Source: JAWXTS01 sp044433305 (GTDB lineage: Bacteria > Bacteroidota > Bacteroidia > Bacteroidales > Rikenellaceae). Taken from it: a stretch of 31,280 nucleotides of DNA. The stretch is from positions 1 to 31,280 of the forward strand of contig JAWXTS010000011.1 of assembly GCA_044433305.1 (NCBI GenBank), in the 5' to 3' direction. Numbering within the stretch: the stretch's first letter is position 1; every line of letters begins with the position of its first letter. A model generated the notes under the pieces. It searched no databases. It worked only from the letters and a program-made list of their open reading frames with translations, and was not told the DNA's origin. Below, piece by piece: positions 14,294-22,922 of the stretch. The position numbers and the translations under genes are program-made.

Positions 14294-15112
14294 ATGGAAG
14301 CAAGAGAAAGACGATTAGATATACAGATTAATAGGGGCAAGCGGCTGCTGGGCCAGAATATGTTTATAGCTAGCACGACCATATTTCGTTGCACAGAAGG
14401 AAGCGCAACGCTTCTGCTCAATGGAGAGATTTGCAGCTTTGGTGCAGACACAAACTTTATTATTATAGATTCTGCTCACTTGTGCGTAGAGCAATGCAGC
14501 GAGGACTTTTGTTTTACCACAATAGTCTTCGAGGGCAAGGCTTTCAATAGGCTATACACACATATAGATATATCTGTTTTGGATGCCCTGAAACAAAGCA
14601 CCCCCGACATGGTTGATGTCGAGGGCTTTGTTGAGTCTAATCTTACCATAGATAAGATATGCCTATTGAATGGTAGTCAAAACGAGTATAAGAGCATGAT
14701 AATGCGCAATCTAATCTTTTGCTACATATATGAGGTGTACAATGTTGTCAGCAGGTCTGAGCGTAGAAGACAGCCCCAGAACTCCAGCTATGTCGATAGT
14801 TTGGTGAGTCGTTTTATTGTGCTTTGCCGCGACAACCACGCCTCTCACCGCGATATAGCCTTTTATAGTGATGCCTTGTCCATCTCGCGCCGCTACCTGC
14901 ATACGATAGTTGTTGAGAAGACTCAGTCGACCCCCAAGCAAATCATAGATGGCTATGTCATAACCAGTGCCAAAAAGCTGCTTATGACAACCACCAAGAG
15001 CAATATGCAGATTGCCGAGGAGCTTAACTTCCCTGACCTGTCTAGCTTTGATCAGTTCTTCAAGCGTATAATCAAACTATCGCCCACCGAGTTTGTTAAG
15101 CAGCACAGGTAG
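14294..15112 (+). CDS. AraC family transcriptional regulator, divergent from the nitrogenase-like operon
   Basis: Regulator of 272 residues. The C-terminal third (about 165-272) is the double helix-turn-helix of AraC/XylS proteins: 'HRDIAFYSDALSISRRYLHTIVVEKTQSTPKQIIDGYVITSAKKLL' type helices, then 'SNMQIAEELNFPDLSSFDQFFKRIIKLSPTEFVKQHR', the signature end. The N-terminal part (about 25-85) looks like a cupin-type sensor barrel ('EGSATLLLNGEICSFGADTNFIIID'), with several cysteines (36, 49, 67, 72) that might sense metal or redox state; this is speculation. It is transcribed away from the nifH-like gene with repeats between them, and is the obvious candidate regulator of that operon. No ribosome-binding site precedes the ATG; see the promoter at 14282. 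Confidence 0.88.
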   Translation: MEARERRLDIQINRGKRLLGQNMFIASTTIFRCTEGSATLLLNGEICSFGADTNFIIIDSAHLCVEQCSEDFCFTTIVFEGKAFNRLYTHIDISVLDALKQSTPDMVDVEGFVESNLTIDKICLLNGSQNEYKSMIMRNLIFCYIYEVYNVVSRSERRRQPQNSSYVDSLVSRFIVLCRDNHASHRDIAFYSDALSISRRYLHTIVVEKTQSTPKQIIDGYVITSAKKLLMTTTKSNMQIAEELNFPDLSSFDQFFKRIIKLSPTEFVKQHR

Positions 15113-15113
15113 G

Positions 15114-16541
15114 TTACCTGCGGCCTTTGCCTCTGCCACCGCTGTGGCGCGATGAGCTATTGCGCGAGTTGCTGAAAGAGTTGAACGAGCGTTTGTTTGA
15201 GTTGCCCCCTGTGCGGCTCTTGTATGTCTTAACTTCCTCTTTCTTCTCTTTAGGCTTGCTATCGGCAGATTTCTTTGTGCCCTTGGCTTCTTCCTCGGCG
15301 CGCTTCTTGTTGCGCCAGTAGCTGCCATCGCGCTTGCTGCCAAACATATTGCGACGTTTGGTTTCTTCCTTTATCTCGGCACGCTTTTGTGCTACTGCGG
15401 CTTTGACCTCGGCATTAGCATAGGCATTGCCTCCCGAAACTGTTATGCGTTTGCCTATAAGTTTTTCTATATCCTTAAGCAATGGCACCTCCTCCACATT
15501 ACAGAAAGAGTAGGCCACACCCTCGCGTCCAGCGCGTCCAGTACGACCTATTCTATGTACGTATGTCTCAGGGACGTTGGGTAGCTCGTAGTTTATTACA
15601 TGGCTCAGGTTGTCCACGTCTATTCCGCGTGCTGCTATGTCTGTCGCAATAAGCACGCGTGTGGTGCGTAGCTTGAAGTTATTAAGTGCATTTTGACGTG
15701 CATTCTGGCTCTTGTTGCCATGTATGGCTTCGGCAGTTATGCTTGCTTTGTTAAGCAGTTTGGCTACCTTGTCTGCGCCATGCTTGGTTCTGGTGAATAC
15801 AAGCACCGACTCCATGACAGGGTTTTTCAATAGTTCGATAAGCAGCGGAGCCTTCTCCTCTACATAGTATAGATACTGTTCTATCTTGTCTACCGTAGAT
15901 GAGGCAGGGGTAACCTCCACCTTTGCAGGGTTAGAGAGTATGGTGTTGGCCAGATACTCTATCTCGCGTGGCATGGTGGCCGAGAAGAACAGACTCTGTC
16001 TCTTTTTTGGGATTATGGTCAGCACGCGCTTGATGTCGTGGATGAAACCCATGTCTAGCATGTGGTCAGCCTCGTCGAGTACAAAAAACTCTAGCTTATC
16101 TAGCTTTATGAATCCTTGGTTTACAAGGTCCAGAAGGCGTCCTGGGGTAGCCACAAGAACATCTACGCCTGCGCGTATAGCATCTGTCTGTGGTGTTTGT
16201 CCAACGCCACCAAAGATAACAGTGTGCTTGATGCCTGTATAGCGGCCATAAGATTTGAAGCTTTCGCCTATCTGCGTTGCAAGCTCGCGTGTTGGTGTAA
16301 GCACCAACGCTCTAATGCCGTTATAGAATCTATTTTTTTGTTTCTGATTATAGATATGTTGTATGATAGGTATAGAAAAAGCTGCTGTTTTTCCTGTTCC
16401 TGTTTGTGCACAACCTAGTAGGTCTCTACCTTCTAATAAGATTGGAATTGCTTCTGCCTGAATTGGGGTGGGGTTGATATAACCTTCGTCTTGTAGAGCC
16501 GTCTTTATTGGCTCTATTAAATTTAAATCGTTAAATGTCAT
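15114..16541 (-). CDS. DEAD-box ATP-dependent RNA helicase (RhlE-like)
   Basis: RNA helicase of 475 residues. The Q motif region 'FNDLNLIEPIKTALQDEGYINPTPIQAEAIP' (3-33) precedes Walker A 'AQTGTGKT' (45-52), 'PTRELA' (83-88), 'DEAD' (156-159), 'SAT' (187-189), and motif VI 'HRIGRTGR' (329-336), all intact. The tail after about residue 390 is basic and low in complexity, ending in Arg-Ser-Asn-Gly repeats (about 445-475), typical of RNA-binding tails in RhlE-like helicases that act in ribosome assembly and RNA turnover. It has its own promoter and a 5' leader with a hairpin (16564-16591). Its stop codon lies one base from the stop of the convergent araC gene. Confidence 0.95.
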   Translation of the reverse strand: MTFNDLNLIEPIKTALQDEGYINPTPIQAEAIPILLEGRDLLGCAQTGTGKTAAFSIPIIQHIYNQKQKNRFYNGIRALVLTPTRELATQIGESFKSYGRYTGIKHTVIFGGVGQTPQTDAIRAGVDVLVATPGRLLDLVNQGFIKLDKLEFFVLDEADHMLDMGFIHDIKRVLTIIPKKRQSLFFSATMPREIEYLANTILSNPAKVEVTPASSTVDKIEQYLYYVEEKAPLLIELLKNPVMESVLVFTRTKHGADKVAKLLNKASITAEAIHGNKSQNARQNALNNFKLRTTRVLIATDIAARGIDVDNLSHVINYELPNVPETYVHRIGRTGRAGREGVAYSFCNVEEVPLLKDIEKLIGKRITVSGGNAYANAEVKAAVAQKRAEIKEETKRRNMFGSKRDGSYWRNKKRAEEEAKGTKKSADSKPKEKKEEVKTYKSRTGGNSNKRSFNSFSNSRNSSSRHSGGRGKGRR

Positions 16542-16563
16542 CTATGTCTTTATCCGTAATGGT

Positions 16564-16591
16564 ATGAACGAAATCTAGAATGTCCGTTCAT
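16564..16591 (-). other. Hairpin in the helicase mRNA leader
   Basis: ATGAACG (16564-16570) and CGTTCAT (16585-16591) are a perfect 7-base inverted repeat around a 14-base loop, within the roughly 55-base leader of the helicase mRNA. Self-control of helicase mRNA through leader structure is known for other DEAD-box genes; here it is only a possibility. Confidence 0.35.
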
Positions 16592-16599
16592 TTGCGGTG

Positions 16600-16607
16600 C
16601 AAAGGTA
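16600..16607 (-). promoter_or_regulatory. Promoter -7 element (TACCTTTG) for the RNA helicase gene
   Basis: Minus-strand TAnnTTTG match, about 60 bases before the ATG at 16541 and after the terminator of the upstream protease gene. No clear TTG at -33. Confidence 0.55.
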
Positions 16608-16641
16608 CGCTTTTTATTTGATATTTCACCTATAAAACAAA

Positions 16642-16680
16642 AAGGGAATGACCATAGTATTACTTGTTGGTCATTCCCTT
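16642..16680 (-). terminator. Terminator after the tricorn-like protease gene
   Basis: AAGGGAATGACCA (16642-16654) pairs perfectly with TGGTCATTCCCTT (16668-16680), 13 base pairs with a 13-base loop; on the minus strand T-rich sequence (TTTTTGTTTTATA) follows. A further hairpin (GCAGCAGA 16696-16703 with TCTGCTGC 16724-16731) lies between it and the stop codon. Confidence 0.8.
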
Positions 16681-16744
16681 CACTTATTTAGTAAGGCAGC
16701 AGATGAGTGCTTATTAGTCATCCTCTGCTGCTAATGTATGCTTT

Positions 16745-19700
16745 CTACCACTGTGCAGGGGCAGCATCTATCTGTTTTAGAAGCTCCTCAACGGCTGTTT
16801 CAAGCTGTTGGTCCTCGCCAGAGATGATTTTGTCATACTCGTTTCTAACTTTGAAATCAGGCTCAAGTTGAGAGTTCTCTAGGTATTCTCCATCTTGTGT
16901 ACGGTAGCCTATGACTGGAATACCAAAGTACATAGAGCTGTCTTGCAGTGTCTCCCAGTTTACAGATGTCATAGTTCCCGGTACTGGCATACCCACTATC
17001 GAGCCTATGCCTCTATTTCTGTATACCCAAGGTGTGCCGTGGGCGTTAGAGTAGTTGGCCTCGCAGACTATCATAATAGATGGTTTGTTGTATCTACGTG
17101 ATGGCATGTCGCAAGTGATTTCTCCGCGTATAACCTGCTCAAGATATTTCTCTCCACTGAACAAGATTTCTATGTCCTCGTGTAGGCGGCCACCACCATT
17201 ATTACGTGTGTCTATCACTATGCCTTCTCTGTTGTTATAACGTCCAAGGATGTCAGAATACACATCGCGGTAGCTCGCATCGCTCATGCTTGTTATGTGT
17301 ACATAGCCCAAGCGGCCATTAGACAAGCGGTCTACCTCTGCGGCGCGAGTTTCTATCCATCGTTTATAGAGCAATGTGTTTTGTGCGGCGCGTGATATTG
17401 GTTTGAATACCTCTTCCCAGCGTTGTCCATTGCTTGGATTGTATAGAGATAGTAGCACGTTTTTGCCTGCCTTGCCATTTATTGTCTCAAAGTAGTCCTT
17501 GTCTGCAAGAATCTCGATGCCGTCTATCTTCTCTATGAGTACCCCGTTCTCGATTTTGGTTGTGCTGTTGTCGAAAGGTCCGTACTTAAGTACATGGTCA
17601 ACCTTAAGACCATCGCCTTTGTAATCTGTGTCGAACAAGATGCCAAACTCAGGAGTGACCTTGCCACTAGATGGAGCGAAGTAGCCTGAACCTGTATGAG
17701 ATACATTCAGCTCGCCTAATATCTCGCTCAACATCTCAGAGAAATCATAGTTGTTGTTGATGTGAGACAAGAATGGTTGGTATGCTTTCTTAAGTTTTGT
17801 TAGGTCAACGCCATGGTAGTTGGTGTTGTAGAAGCGTTTTTCTTGTTGTCTGAATACGTGGTTGAACATATACTCTCTCTCGCCAGCTCTGTCCAAATCC
17901 ATCTCCATGCTGAAGGTGATAGGTGTCGATGAGCCAGAAGGAAGGTCTATCTTCATTGTTGAGCTACCGAACATATAAAGGCTCTTGCCGTCCTTGCTCA
18001 GTTGTAGTCCGCTGCCGCCAGCATTGGTTTTCTTTAGTATCTTGACATCGCCGCTGCGAGGAGAAACCTCCCAAAGGTCATATCTGCTCTCAAAGCGAGA
18101 CAAGAAGTAAAGTGTCTCACCATCCTTAGACAGTGCATAATCCATAAGATTAGATGACATAGGGGTTAGTCTAACGATTCTGTCCTCTAGTCTGTCAAGG
18201 TCAATCTCGATTTCTTTTGTTTCTTCTTCGTCTTTTTCCTCGCTAGCCTCTTTGTCTTTGTCGTCTTTCTTATCTTCTGTTTCTTTGGCTTCTTTGTCCT
18301 TGCGGTTTTTCTCTGCTGTCTCAAATAGCTCTAGCTCCTCCTTGCTCATTTTGAACTTGTCATAGCTCTCTTGGTTCAGAAAAGCAATGAAGATGTCATC
18401 TTGGCTGCCCCATGATGCGTGAGCACGAAGACCCAAGCGGTTAGAAGCGTAGATTATCGCGTTGCCATCTAGTACCCATTTAGGAGCTGTATCTATATAG
18501 GCAGAGTTAGTTATGTTGTATATCTTGCCTCCATCAACGGCAGACACGATACCTATATCAGAATAAGGATCCCTGCGGTTGGTGATAAATGTTAGTGTGA
18601 ACCACTTGCCGTCAGGCGACCAGCTATAATTAAAGTCGTAAGCATAGTCGTCATTGGTGATGTGCTTGCTGCCGTCGGTTATGGCTCTGATTTTGCCCGA
18701 CTCAAGGTTTAGAACTTTAAGCAGGTTGCGGTTCTCGATAAAGGCTACTTCCTTACCATCAGGTGAGAACTGAGGTGCAAAACGCTCTATGGTGTTGTCC
18801 TTGAACAGAGGCTCTTCGTTTATAAGTGTTGAGTTGGCGAAGTTGACTTCCTCGTCTCTAACCTTTGTGGCTTTGTAGATGTTCCATGTGCCTGTGCGCT
18901 CGCTAGCGTAGATTATGGTCTTGCCATCAGGAGACATAGAAATTCCTCTCTCGGCCTCTGGAGTCTTAGAAATTTGTTTTGTTGTAGCATACTTGTCTGT
19001 GGTTGCGAATACCTCGCCACGGCTGATAAGAGCTATCTCCTTGCCATCTTCAGAGAACGAGAACTCGTTTGCCGAGCTTAGTCGTATGTGATCCACATCC
19101 ACAACAGGTTGGTCGTTTAGGATTTCTATGTTCAGCTTCTTTGCCGAGCTGCCCTCTTTCATAGTGTAGAGCTGTCCGTGGTAGCTGAATGCTAGGGTGC
19201 CATCGTTGGCACGGCTCAAGAAGCGCACTGGGTGGTCCTTGAATTTTGTTAGAGCCTCTACCTTGTCGGTGTTATCCAGAGAGGTCTTATAGATGTTGAA
19301 GCTGCCACTATCGCGCTCACTCAAAAAGTAAAATCCCTTTTTGTCGGCGGTGTAGATAGGGTCGCGGTCTTCGCCTGCGCGCTCGATTATCGGAGCGTGC
19401 TTTTTGGTCTTGGCATCATAGCGGAAGATGTCGCGTGCAACAGACGATGTGTGGTGCTTGCGCCATATATTCTCGCTGCCCGAGCGGTTGTAGTAAAGGA
19501 AAGACTCACCGTCGCTATCAAACGAGATGTTAGATATTGGAGCTGCCACGACCATCTCTGGGCGGCCACCCTTAGCATCAACCTTATATAGCTCTGTAAT
19601 CCATGCAGCAGGGTTTAGTGCGCTGCTCGCAGGGTCTTGTATGGTAGCCGAGTAGTACACATATTTGTCGTCTGGGCTAAAGGCAAGAGGTGTTTCGGCA

Positions 19701-20017
19701 ACAGAGTGGCTAGTGATTTTTGTCGCTGGGCCACCTTTGACGTCTATGGTGTAGATGTCAAAACCACCGTCTTTGTCGCTAGCAAAAGCCAAAGTCTTGC
19801 TGTCGTTAGACCATATAGGTGTTGTTTCGTGCTCTGAGGTTGATGTAAGCTGTGTAGCCTGACCTCCATTTGTGCTAACTGTGTAGATGTCGCCCTTGTA
19901 CTTGAAGGCGATAGTAGAGCCGTCTGGAGATATACTACTATATCTTAGCCACAGTGGATTTGAGAATCCGACCACGGCTGCCATGCTCAATAGCGATGTT
20001 AAAATGATTTTTTTCAT
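16745..20017 (-). CDS. Secreted tricorn-like S41 family serine protease with beta-propeller and PDZ domains
   Basis: Large exported protease of 1090 residues with signal peptide (1-19). Residues about 20-560 hold many PD40/WD40-like blades ('SPDGSTIAF', 'SNDSKTLAFASDKDGG', 'SPDGKTIIYASERTG', 'SPDGKEVAFIENR', 'SPDGKWFTLTF'), the propellers of the tricorn family. A highly charged Lys-Glu-Asp segment (567-605) interrupts, and a second propeller part follows to about 710. The tricorn C1 region contains His774 in 'NVSHTGSGY'. A PDZ domain lies at about 790-870, then the S41 core with 'GYVHITSM', 'GIVIDTRNNGGG' and the probable nucleophile Ser990 in 'EANYSNAHG'. It should act on peptides in the periplasm. 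It is single-gene, divergent from the nucleoid-protein gene, with its own promoter and terminator. Catalytic assignment is by motif only. Confidence 0.9.
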   Translation of the reverse strand: MKKIILTSLLSMAAVVGFSNPLWLRYSSISPDGSTIAFKYKGDIYTVSTNGGQATQLTSTSEHETTPIWSNDSKTLAFASDKDGGFDIYTIDVKGGPATKITSHSVAETPLAFSPDDKYVYYSATIQDPASSALNPAAWITELYKVDAKGGRPEMVVAAPISNISFDSDGESFLYYNRSGSENIWRKHHTSSVARDIFRYDAKTKKHAPIIERAGEDRDPIYTADKKGFYFLSERDSGSFNIYKTSLDNTDKVEALTKFKDHPVRFLSRANDGTLAFSYHGQLYTMKEGSSAKKLNIEILNDQPVVDVDHIRLSSANEFSFSEDGKEIALISRGEVFATTDKYATTKQISKTPEAERGISMSPDGKTIIYASERTGTWNIYKATKVRDEEVNFANSTLINEEPLFKDNTIERFAPQFSPDGKEVAFIENRNLLKVLNLESGKIRAITDGSKHITNDDYAYDFNYSWSPDGKWFTLTFITNRRDPYSDIGIVSAVDGGKIYNITNSAYIDTAPKWVLDGNAIIYASNRLGLRAHASWGSQDDIFIAFLNQESYDKFKMSKEELELFETAEKNRKDKEAKETEDKKDDKDKEASEEKDEEETKEIEIDLDRLEDRIVRLTPMSSNLMDYALSKDGETLYFLSRFESRYDLWEVSPRSGDVKILKKTNAGGSGLQLSKDGKSLYMFGSSTMKIDLPSGSSTPITFSMEMDLDRAGEREYMFNHVFRQQEKRFYNTNYHGVDLTKLKKAYQPFLSHINNNYDFSEMLSEILGELNVSHTGSGYFAPSSGKVTPEFGILFDTDYKGDGLKVDHVLKYGPFDNSTTKIENGVLIEKIDGIEILADKDYFETINGKAGKNVLLSLYNPSNGQRWEEVFKPISRAAQNTLLYKRWIETRAAEVDRLSNGRLGYVHITSMSDASYRDVYSDILGRYNNREGIVIDTRNNGGGRLHEDIEILFSGEKYLEQVIRGEITCDMPSRRYNKPSIMIVCEANYSNAHGTPWVYRNRGIGSIVGMPVPGTMTSVNWETLQDSSMYFGIPVIGYRTQDGEYLENSQLEPDFKVRNEYDKIISGEDQQLETAVEELLKQIDAAPAQW

Positions 20018-20055
20018 GTATTGTGATTTTAGTTATGCTTCTAATAAAATGAGCT

Positions 20056-20063
20056 CAAAGGTA
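20056..20063 (-). promoter_or_regulatory. Promoter -7 element (TACCTTTG) for the tricorn-like protease gene
   Basis: Minus-strand TAnnTTTG about 39 bases before the ATG at 20017. A TTG (20089-20087) is 23 bases away, slightly far. Confidence 0.6.
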
Positions 20064-20095
20064 GAAAAAAGTAGTGATATTACACACAAATACAT

Positions 20096-20103
20096 TACCT
20101 TTG
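20096..20103 (+). promoter_or_regulatory. Promoter -7 element (TACCTTTG) for the nucleoid-associated protein gene
   Basis: Plus-strand TAnnTTTG 28 bases before the ATG at 20132. It and the protease promoter point away from each other with 32 bases between the two elements, so their -33 regions overlap. Confidence 0.6.
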
Positions 20104-20131
20104 TATATATTTTGACATAAATATTATAATA

Positions 20132-21154
20132 ATGGAGATAGTAGATGTAGTTTTACATAAGGTTGGCAGCAAGACTAGTAATGATGTTTGTATATTCTCG
20201 CAAGAGGTTTTGGACTTAGATGAATCAACGCGCGAGCTGCTGAGGGTGTATTTCTCTACCCCCTTTGAGAAAACCGTAGAGTACTATAACCTATATCATG
20301 ATAGCGACCTGTCGCTGAATGAAGTGTATAGCTATGTGTCAAATATCTTTGATGATGCAGATAGCCTTGTTGGCGAGTCGGTGAATCTGGCCAAGCACCT
20401 ATACGAAAAAAGCATACACCCCAAGATTAAAAATGGAGAGTTCTATGTTGTTCACTTCGAGGATTGCGAGATAGGCGGTCAGGTTGTTGAGGCCATAGGA
20501 GTATTCAAGTCAGAGAATAAGGATACCTTCTTGAAAGTGAACCCTAACGATGGCATCTTTGAACTTGACGCAGAGCAGGGTGTCAATATCAAGAAGCTAG
20601 ACAAGGGAGCGATAATCTTTAATATAGAACGAGAAGGTGGCTATATGGTTGCCGTTGTAGACAATACAAACAAGGGCATAGAGGCTCACTTTTGGGTGGA
20701 CGAATTTCTGCATGTGCGTCAACGCAGAGATGAGTTCTATGATACCACCAATATCCTTACCATGTGCAAGAGCTTTGTGACCAAAGAATTGCCAGAGCAG
20801 TTTGAGGTGAGCCGTGCCGATCAGGTCGATATGCTCAATAGATCGGTAGCCTTCTTCAAGGAGAATGAAACCTTCGAGATGGACAGCTTCTGCTCAGAGG
20901 TCATAGAGCAGCCAGAGGTTATAAATAGCTTCTCGCGCTATAAAGACAACTACGAGAAGGAGCTTGATATTGAGGTTCAAGACGGCTTTGCCATATCTGA
21001 CTCAGCGGTCAAGAAACAAGCGCGCAGCTTTAGGAGTGTCATCAAGCTAGACAAGAACTTCCACATCTATGTGCATGGCAATAGAGAGCTTATGGAGCAG
21101 GGCGAAGATGCTGGGGGTAAGTTCTATAAGGTATATTATAAGGAAGAGAGCTAG
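20132..21154 (+). CDS. Nucleoid-associated protein (NdpA/YejK family)
   Basis: Protein of 340 residues that fits the 37-kDa nucleoid-associated family: N-terminal 'IVDVVLHKVGSK' with 'VYFSTPFEKTVEYYNLYHD', a middle part with 'GEFYVVHFEDCEIGGQVVEAIGVFKSENKDTFLKV', then 'EAHFWVDEFLHVRQRRDEFYDTTNIL', and a C-terminal 'FRSVIKLDKNFHIYVHGNRELMEQGEDAGGKFYKVYYKEE', which is the most conserved block. E. coli YejK binds DNA and interacts with topoisomerase subunits. Bacteroidota homologues are common but not well studied. The gene has its own promoter, and its TAG stop shares the palindrome CTAG (21151-21154) with the convergent gene's stop codon. No signal or membrane segment. Confidence 0.88.
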   Translation: MEIVDVVLHKVGSKTSNDVCIFSQEVLDLDESTRELLRVYFSTPFEKTVEYYNLYHDSDLSLNEVYSYVSNIFDDADSLVGESVNLAKHLYEKSIHPKIKNGEFYVVHFEDCEIGGQVVEAIGVFKSENKDTFLKVNPNDGIFELDAEQGVNIKKLDKGAIIFNIEREGGYMVAVVDNTNKGIEAHFWVDEFLHVRQRRDEFYDTTNILTMCKSFVTKELPEQFEVSRADQVDMLNRSVAFFKENETFEMDSFCSEVIEQPEVINSFSRYKDNYEKELDIEVQDGFAISDSAVKKQARSFRSVIKLDKNFHIYVHGNRELMEQGEDAGGKFYKVYYKEES

Positions 21155-21585
21155 AGTTGCTTTTGGTTGATTAGCTGGCCAACCATGCGTGCGGCAGTGC
21201 CCACAAGCTCCTTGCAAGGTTTTTTCTTGTTTGGTAGAGGCGTTGCAGTTAATCCCAGTAGCTCGCGGCATATTATAGAGCCGTTTTCATCTTTGAAGTT
21301 CGCGGCCAGTGTCTGCACTGCTTGGTAGTTGTCCTTCTTGGCCTGAGAGTTCTTAGGGTCGCTATCGCCAAAAACAAATCCTGTAACCATAAACATGCCG
21401 CTAACGGCTCCGCAGACCTCGCGCAGGCGACCCATGCCACCACCAAAGGGTGCCGATAAGGTGGCCAGTGTCTTGTGGTCTACCTCTGTAATATCGCTGT
21501 AAGCCAAGATTACAGACTGGCAGCAGTTGTAGCCATTGTCAAAATTCTCCATTGCTTGTTTGGCGCGTGCTTCTATATCAATCAT
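21151..21585 (-). CDS. C_GCAxxG_C_C family putative redox protein
   Basis: Small soluble protein of 144 residues with five cysteines: Cys21-Cys22 in 'NGYNCCQSVILAY', Cys58 in 'EVCGAVSGMFMVTGFVFG', Cys106 in 'SIICRELLG', and Cys124. This is the spacing of the C_GCAxxG_C_C family, which has no settled function; redox or metal binding has been proposed. Cys58-Gly-Ala-Val-Ser-Gly matches the central block, though the motif name suggests GCAxxG. It starts 6 bases after the antiporter gene and so belongs to that operon. An effect on ion transport or redox sensing is guesswork. Confidence 0.85.
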   Translation of the reverse strand: MIDIEARAKQAMENFDNGYNCCQSVILAYSDITEVDHKTLATLSAPFGGGMGRLREVCGAVSGMFMVTGFVFGDSDPKNSQAKKDNYQAVQTLAANFKDENGSIICRELLGLTATPLPNKKKPCKELVGTAARMVGQLINQKQL

Positions 21586-21591
21586 ACGTCG

Positions 21592-22773
21592 TTAATTTTC
21601 TTTGTTTAGTAATTTCTTGTAGCTCATATCTACGCCAAAAGCTCCCAGAGGGGCTGTTATAAGTATAGACAATACGGCTATGGTGAGCACTATCTCGCCA
21701 CATGGCAATCCCATGCTTAGAGGCAGAGAGCCTATGGCTGCTTGTACGGTTGCCTTTGGCATATAGGCGATCATGCAGAATAGACGTTCTTTCATATTCA
21801 GCTTGGTGGCTATCATAGAGGTGAATACGCCAGTCATCCTAAACACTAGGGCGCAGAATATTACTGCTATGGCGACTGGGCCTGCCGTTGTGGCATACCC
21901 TATATTTACAGATGCACCAACCAGCACAAACAGCAAAATCTCGGCACCAACCCATAGCTTGTTGAACTTGGGTGATATGCGTGTTGCTAGTTTTGGGTAT
22001 AGCTGTAATGTGGTGATTCCCATGGTCATAACGGCAAGAAGTCCAGAGAGGGCTACCGTGCCTTTTAGTTTCTGCTCTAGGCCTAGGAACAAAAATGCCG
22101 CGCTGAGCATGATAAGTAACTTTATGGAGTCGCGCATGTGGAACTTCTTGAAGAAAGATACCAGCGCAAAGCCTGTGCATACGCCGAGTGCTATCCCAAG
22201 GATTATCGAAACGGGTATCTGGGCAAAGCTCGCCGCAGAGACTTGTCCGCCCGTGGCAAGCAGCGTGAATGACGAGAACAGCACAATCACAAATACGTCG
22301 TCTACCGAGCCACCAGCCATTATCATCTGAGGTATGCCCTTGTCTGTGCCTATCTTCTTATCCATCAGCGTCAGCATCTTAGGGACGATGACCGCTGGCG
22401 ACACCGCAGCAATTACAGAACCTAGTATGGCAGCCTCTAGTACGGTTATGTTGAGTAGGCTTGGGGCTATGAGTATCGTGCCCGCTATCTCGAAGCAGGC
22501 AGGCACAAAACACATTAAAACTGCTGGGCGTCCAACTTTCTTTAGCTCCTCTAGTTTTAGGGCCAGTCCCGCTCGCATAAGAATAATCACTAGGGCTACT
22601 TGCCTCAGTTCGATAGATATATTAAGTATAGACTCGTCTATGAGGTCTATGCCGTAGGGGCCGAGGATGATACCTGTGATAAGCATGCCTAGCAAAGAGG
22701 GTAGGCGCAATAGGTTGAATATGTACCCAAGAGCAAGGCCAAGGATAAAGATGTAAGCAAGACTATTTAACAT
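21592..22773 (-). CDS. Cation:proton antiporter (CPA2 family)
   Basis: Inner-membrane transporter of 393 residues with about 12 hydrophobic segments. The start 'IFILGLALGYIFNLLRLPSLLGMLITGIILGPYGIDLI' is typical of Kef/NapA-type antiporters. Asp158-Asp159 in 'AGGSVDDVFVIVLFSSF' gives the paired acidic residues expected for electrogenic Na+/H+ exchange in CPA2 proteins, and 'SPAVIVPKML' lies just before. It lacks the cytoplasmic RCK/TrkA-N domain of KefB/KefC, so no nucleotide gating is expected. First gene of an operon with the cysteine-rich small protein. The exchanged ion (sodium or potassium) cannot be told from sequence alone. Confidence 0.9.
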   Translation of the reverse strand: MLNSLAYIFILGLALGYIFNLLRLPSLLGMLITGIILGPYGIDLIDESILNISIELRQVALVIILMRAGLALKLEELKKVGRPAVLMCFVPACFEIAGTILIAPSLLNITVLEAAILGSVIAAVSPAVIVPKMLTLMDKKIGTDKGIPQMIMAGGSVDDVFVIVLFSSFTLLATGGQVSAASFAQIPVSIILGIALGVCTGFALVSFFKKFHMRDSIKLLIMLSAAFLFLGLEQKLKGTVALSGLLAVMTMGITTLQLYPKLATRISPKFNKLWVGAEILLFVLVGASVNIGYATTAGPVAIAVIFCALVFRMTGVFTSMIATKLNMKERLFCMIAYMPKATVQAAIGSLPLSMGLPCGEIVLTIAVLSILITAPLGAFGVDMSYKKLLNKEN

Positions 22774-22792
22774 GTGTTCTAGAATTAATACA

Positions 22793-22800
22793 GCAAAGGT
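22793..22800 (-). promoter_or_regulatory. Promoter -7 element (TACCTTTG) for the antiporter operon
   Basis: Minus-strand TAnnTTTG match 20 bases before the ATG at 22773; no TTG at -33. The leader would be about 13 bases. Confidence 0.5.
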
Positions 22801-22922
22801 AGTAATTTCCTAGCTATCATGTATGTTACCTATCATATTATTATTATATTGTTATATATTTTTCAAATCGCAATTATTCTGTGTTATTTTAACAGAAACA
22901 AAAGTTATTGCAGAAAAAAATG

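Noticed and set aside
15077..15343. Ala/Arg-rich 88-codon frame at the end of the helicase gene
   Set aside because: Low-complexity shadow of the helicase's basic tail in another frame.
21773..22330. 185-codon open frame opposite the antiporter gene
   Set aside because: It is a mirror frame of a clear membrane protein gene, with composition that follows the antisense codons.
22882..22894. TGTTATTTTAACA as another copy of the pfl palindrome
   Set aside because: The arms agree but the spacer is 3 bases instead of 6, so the geometry does not fit the same regulator.
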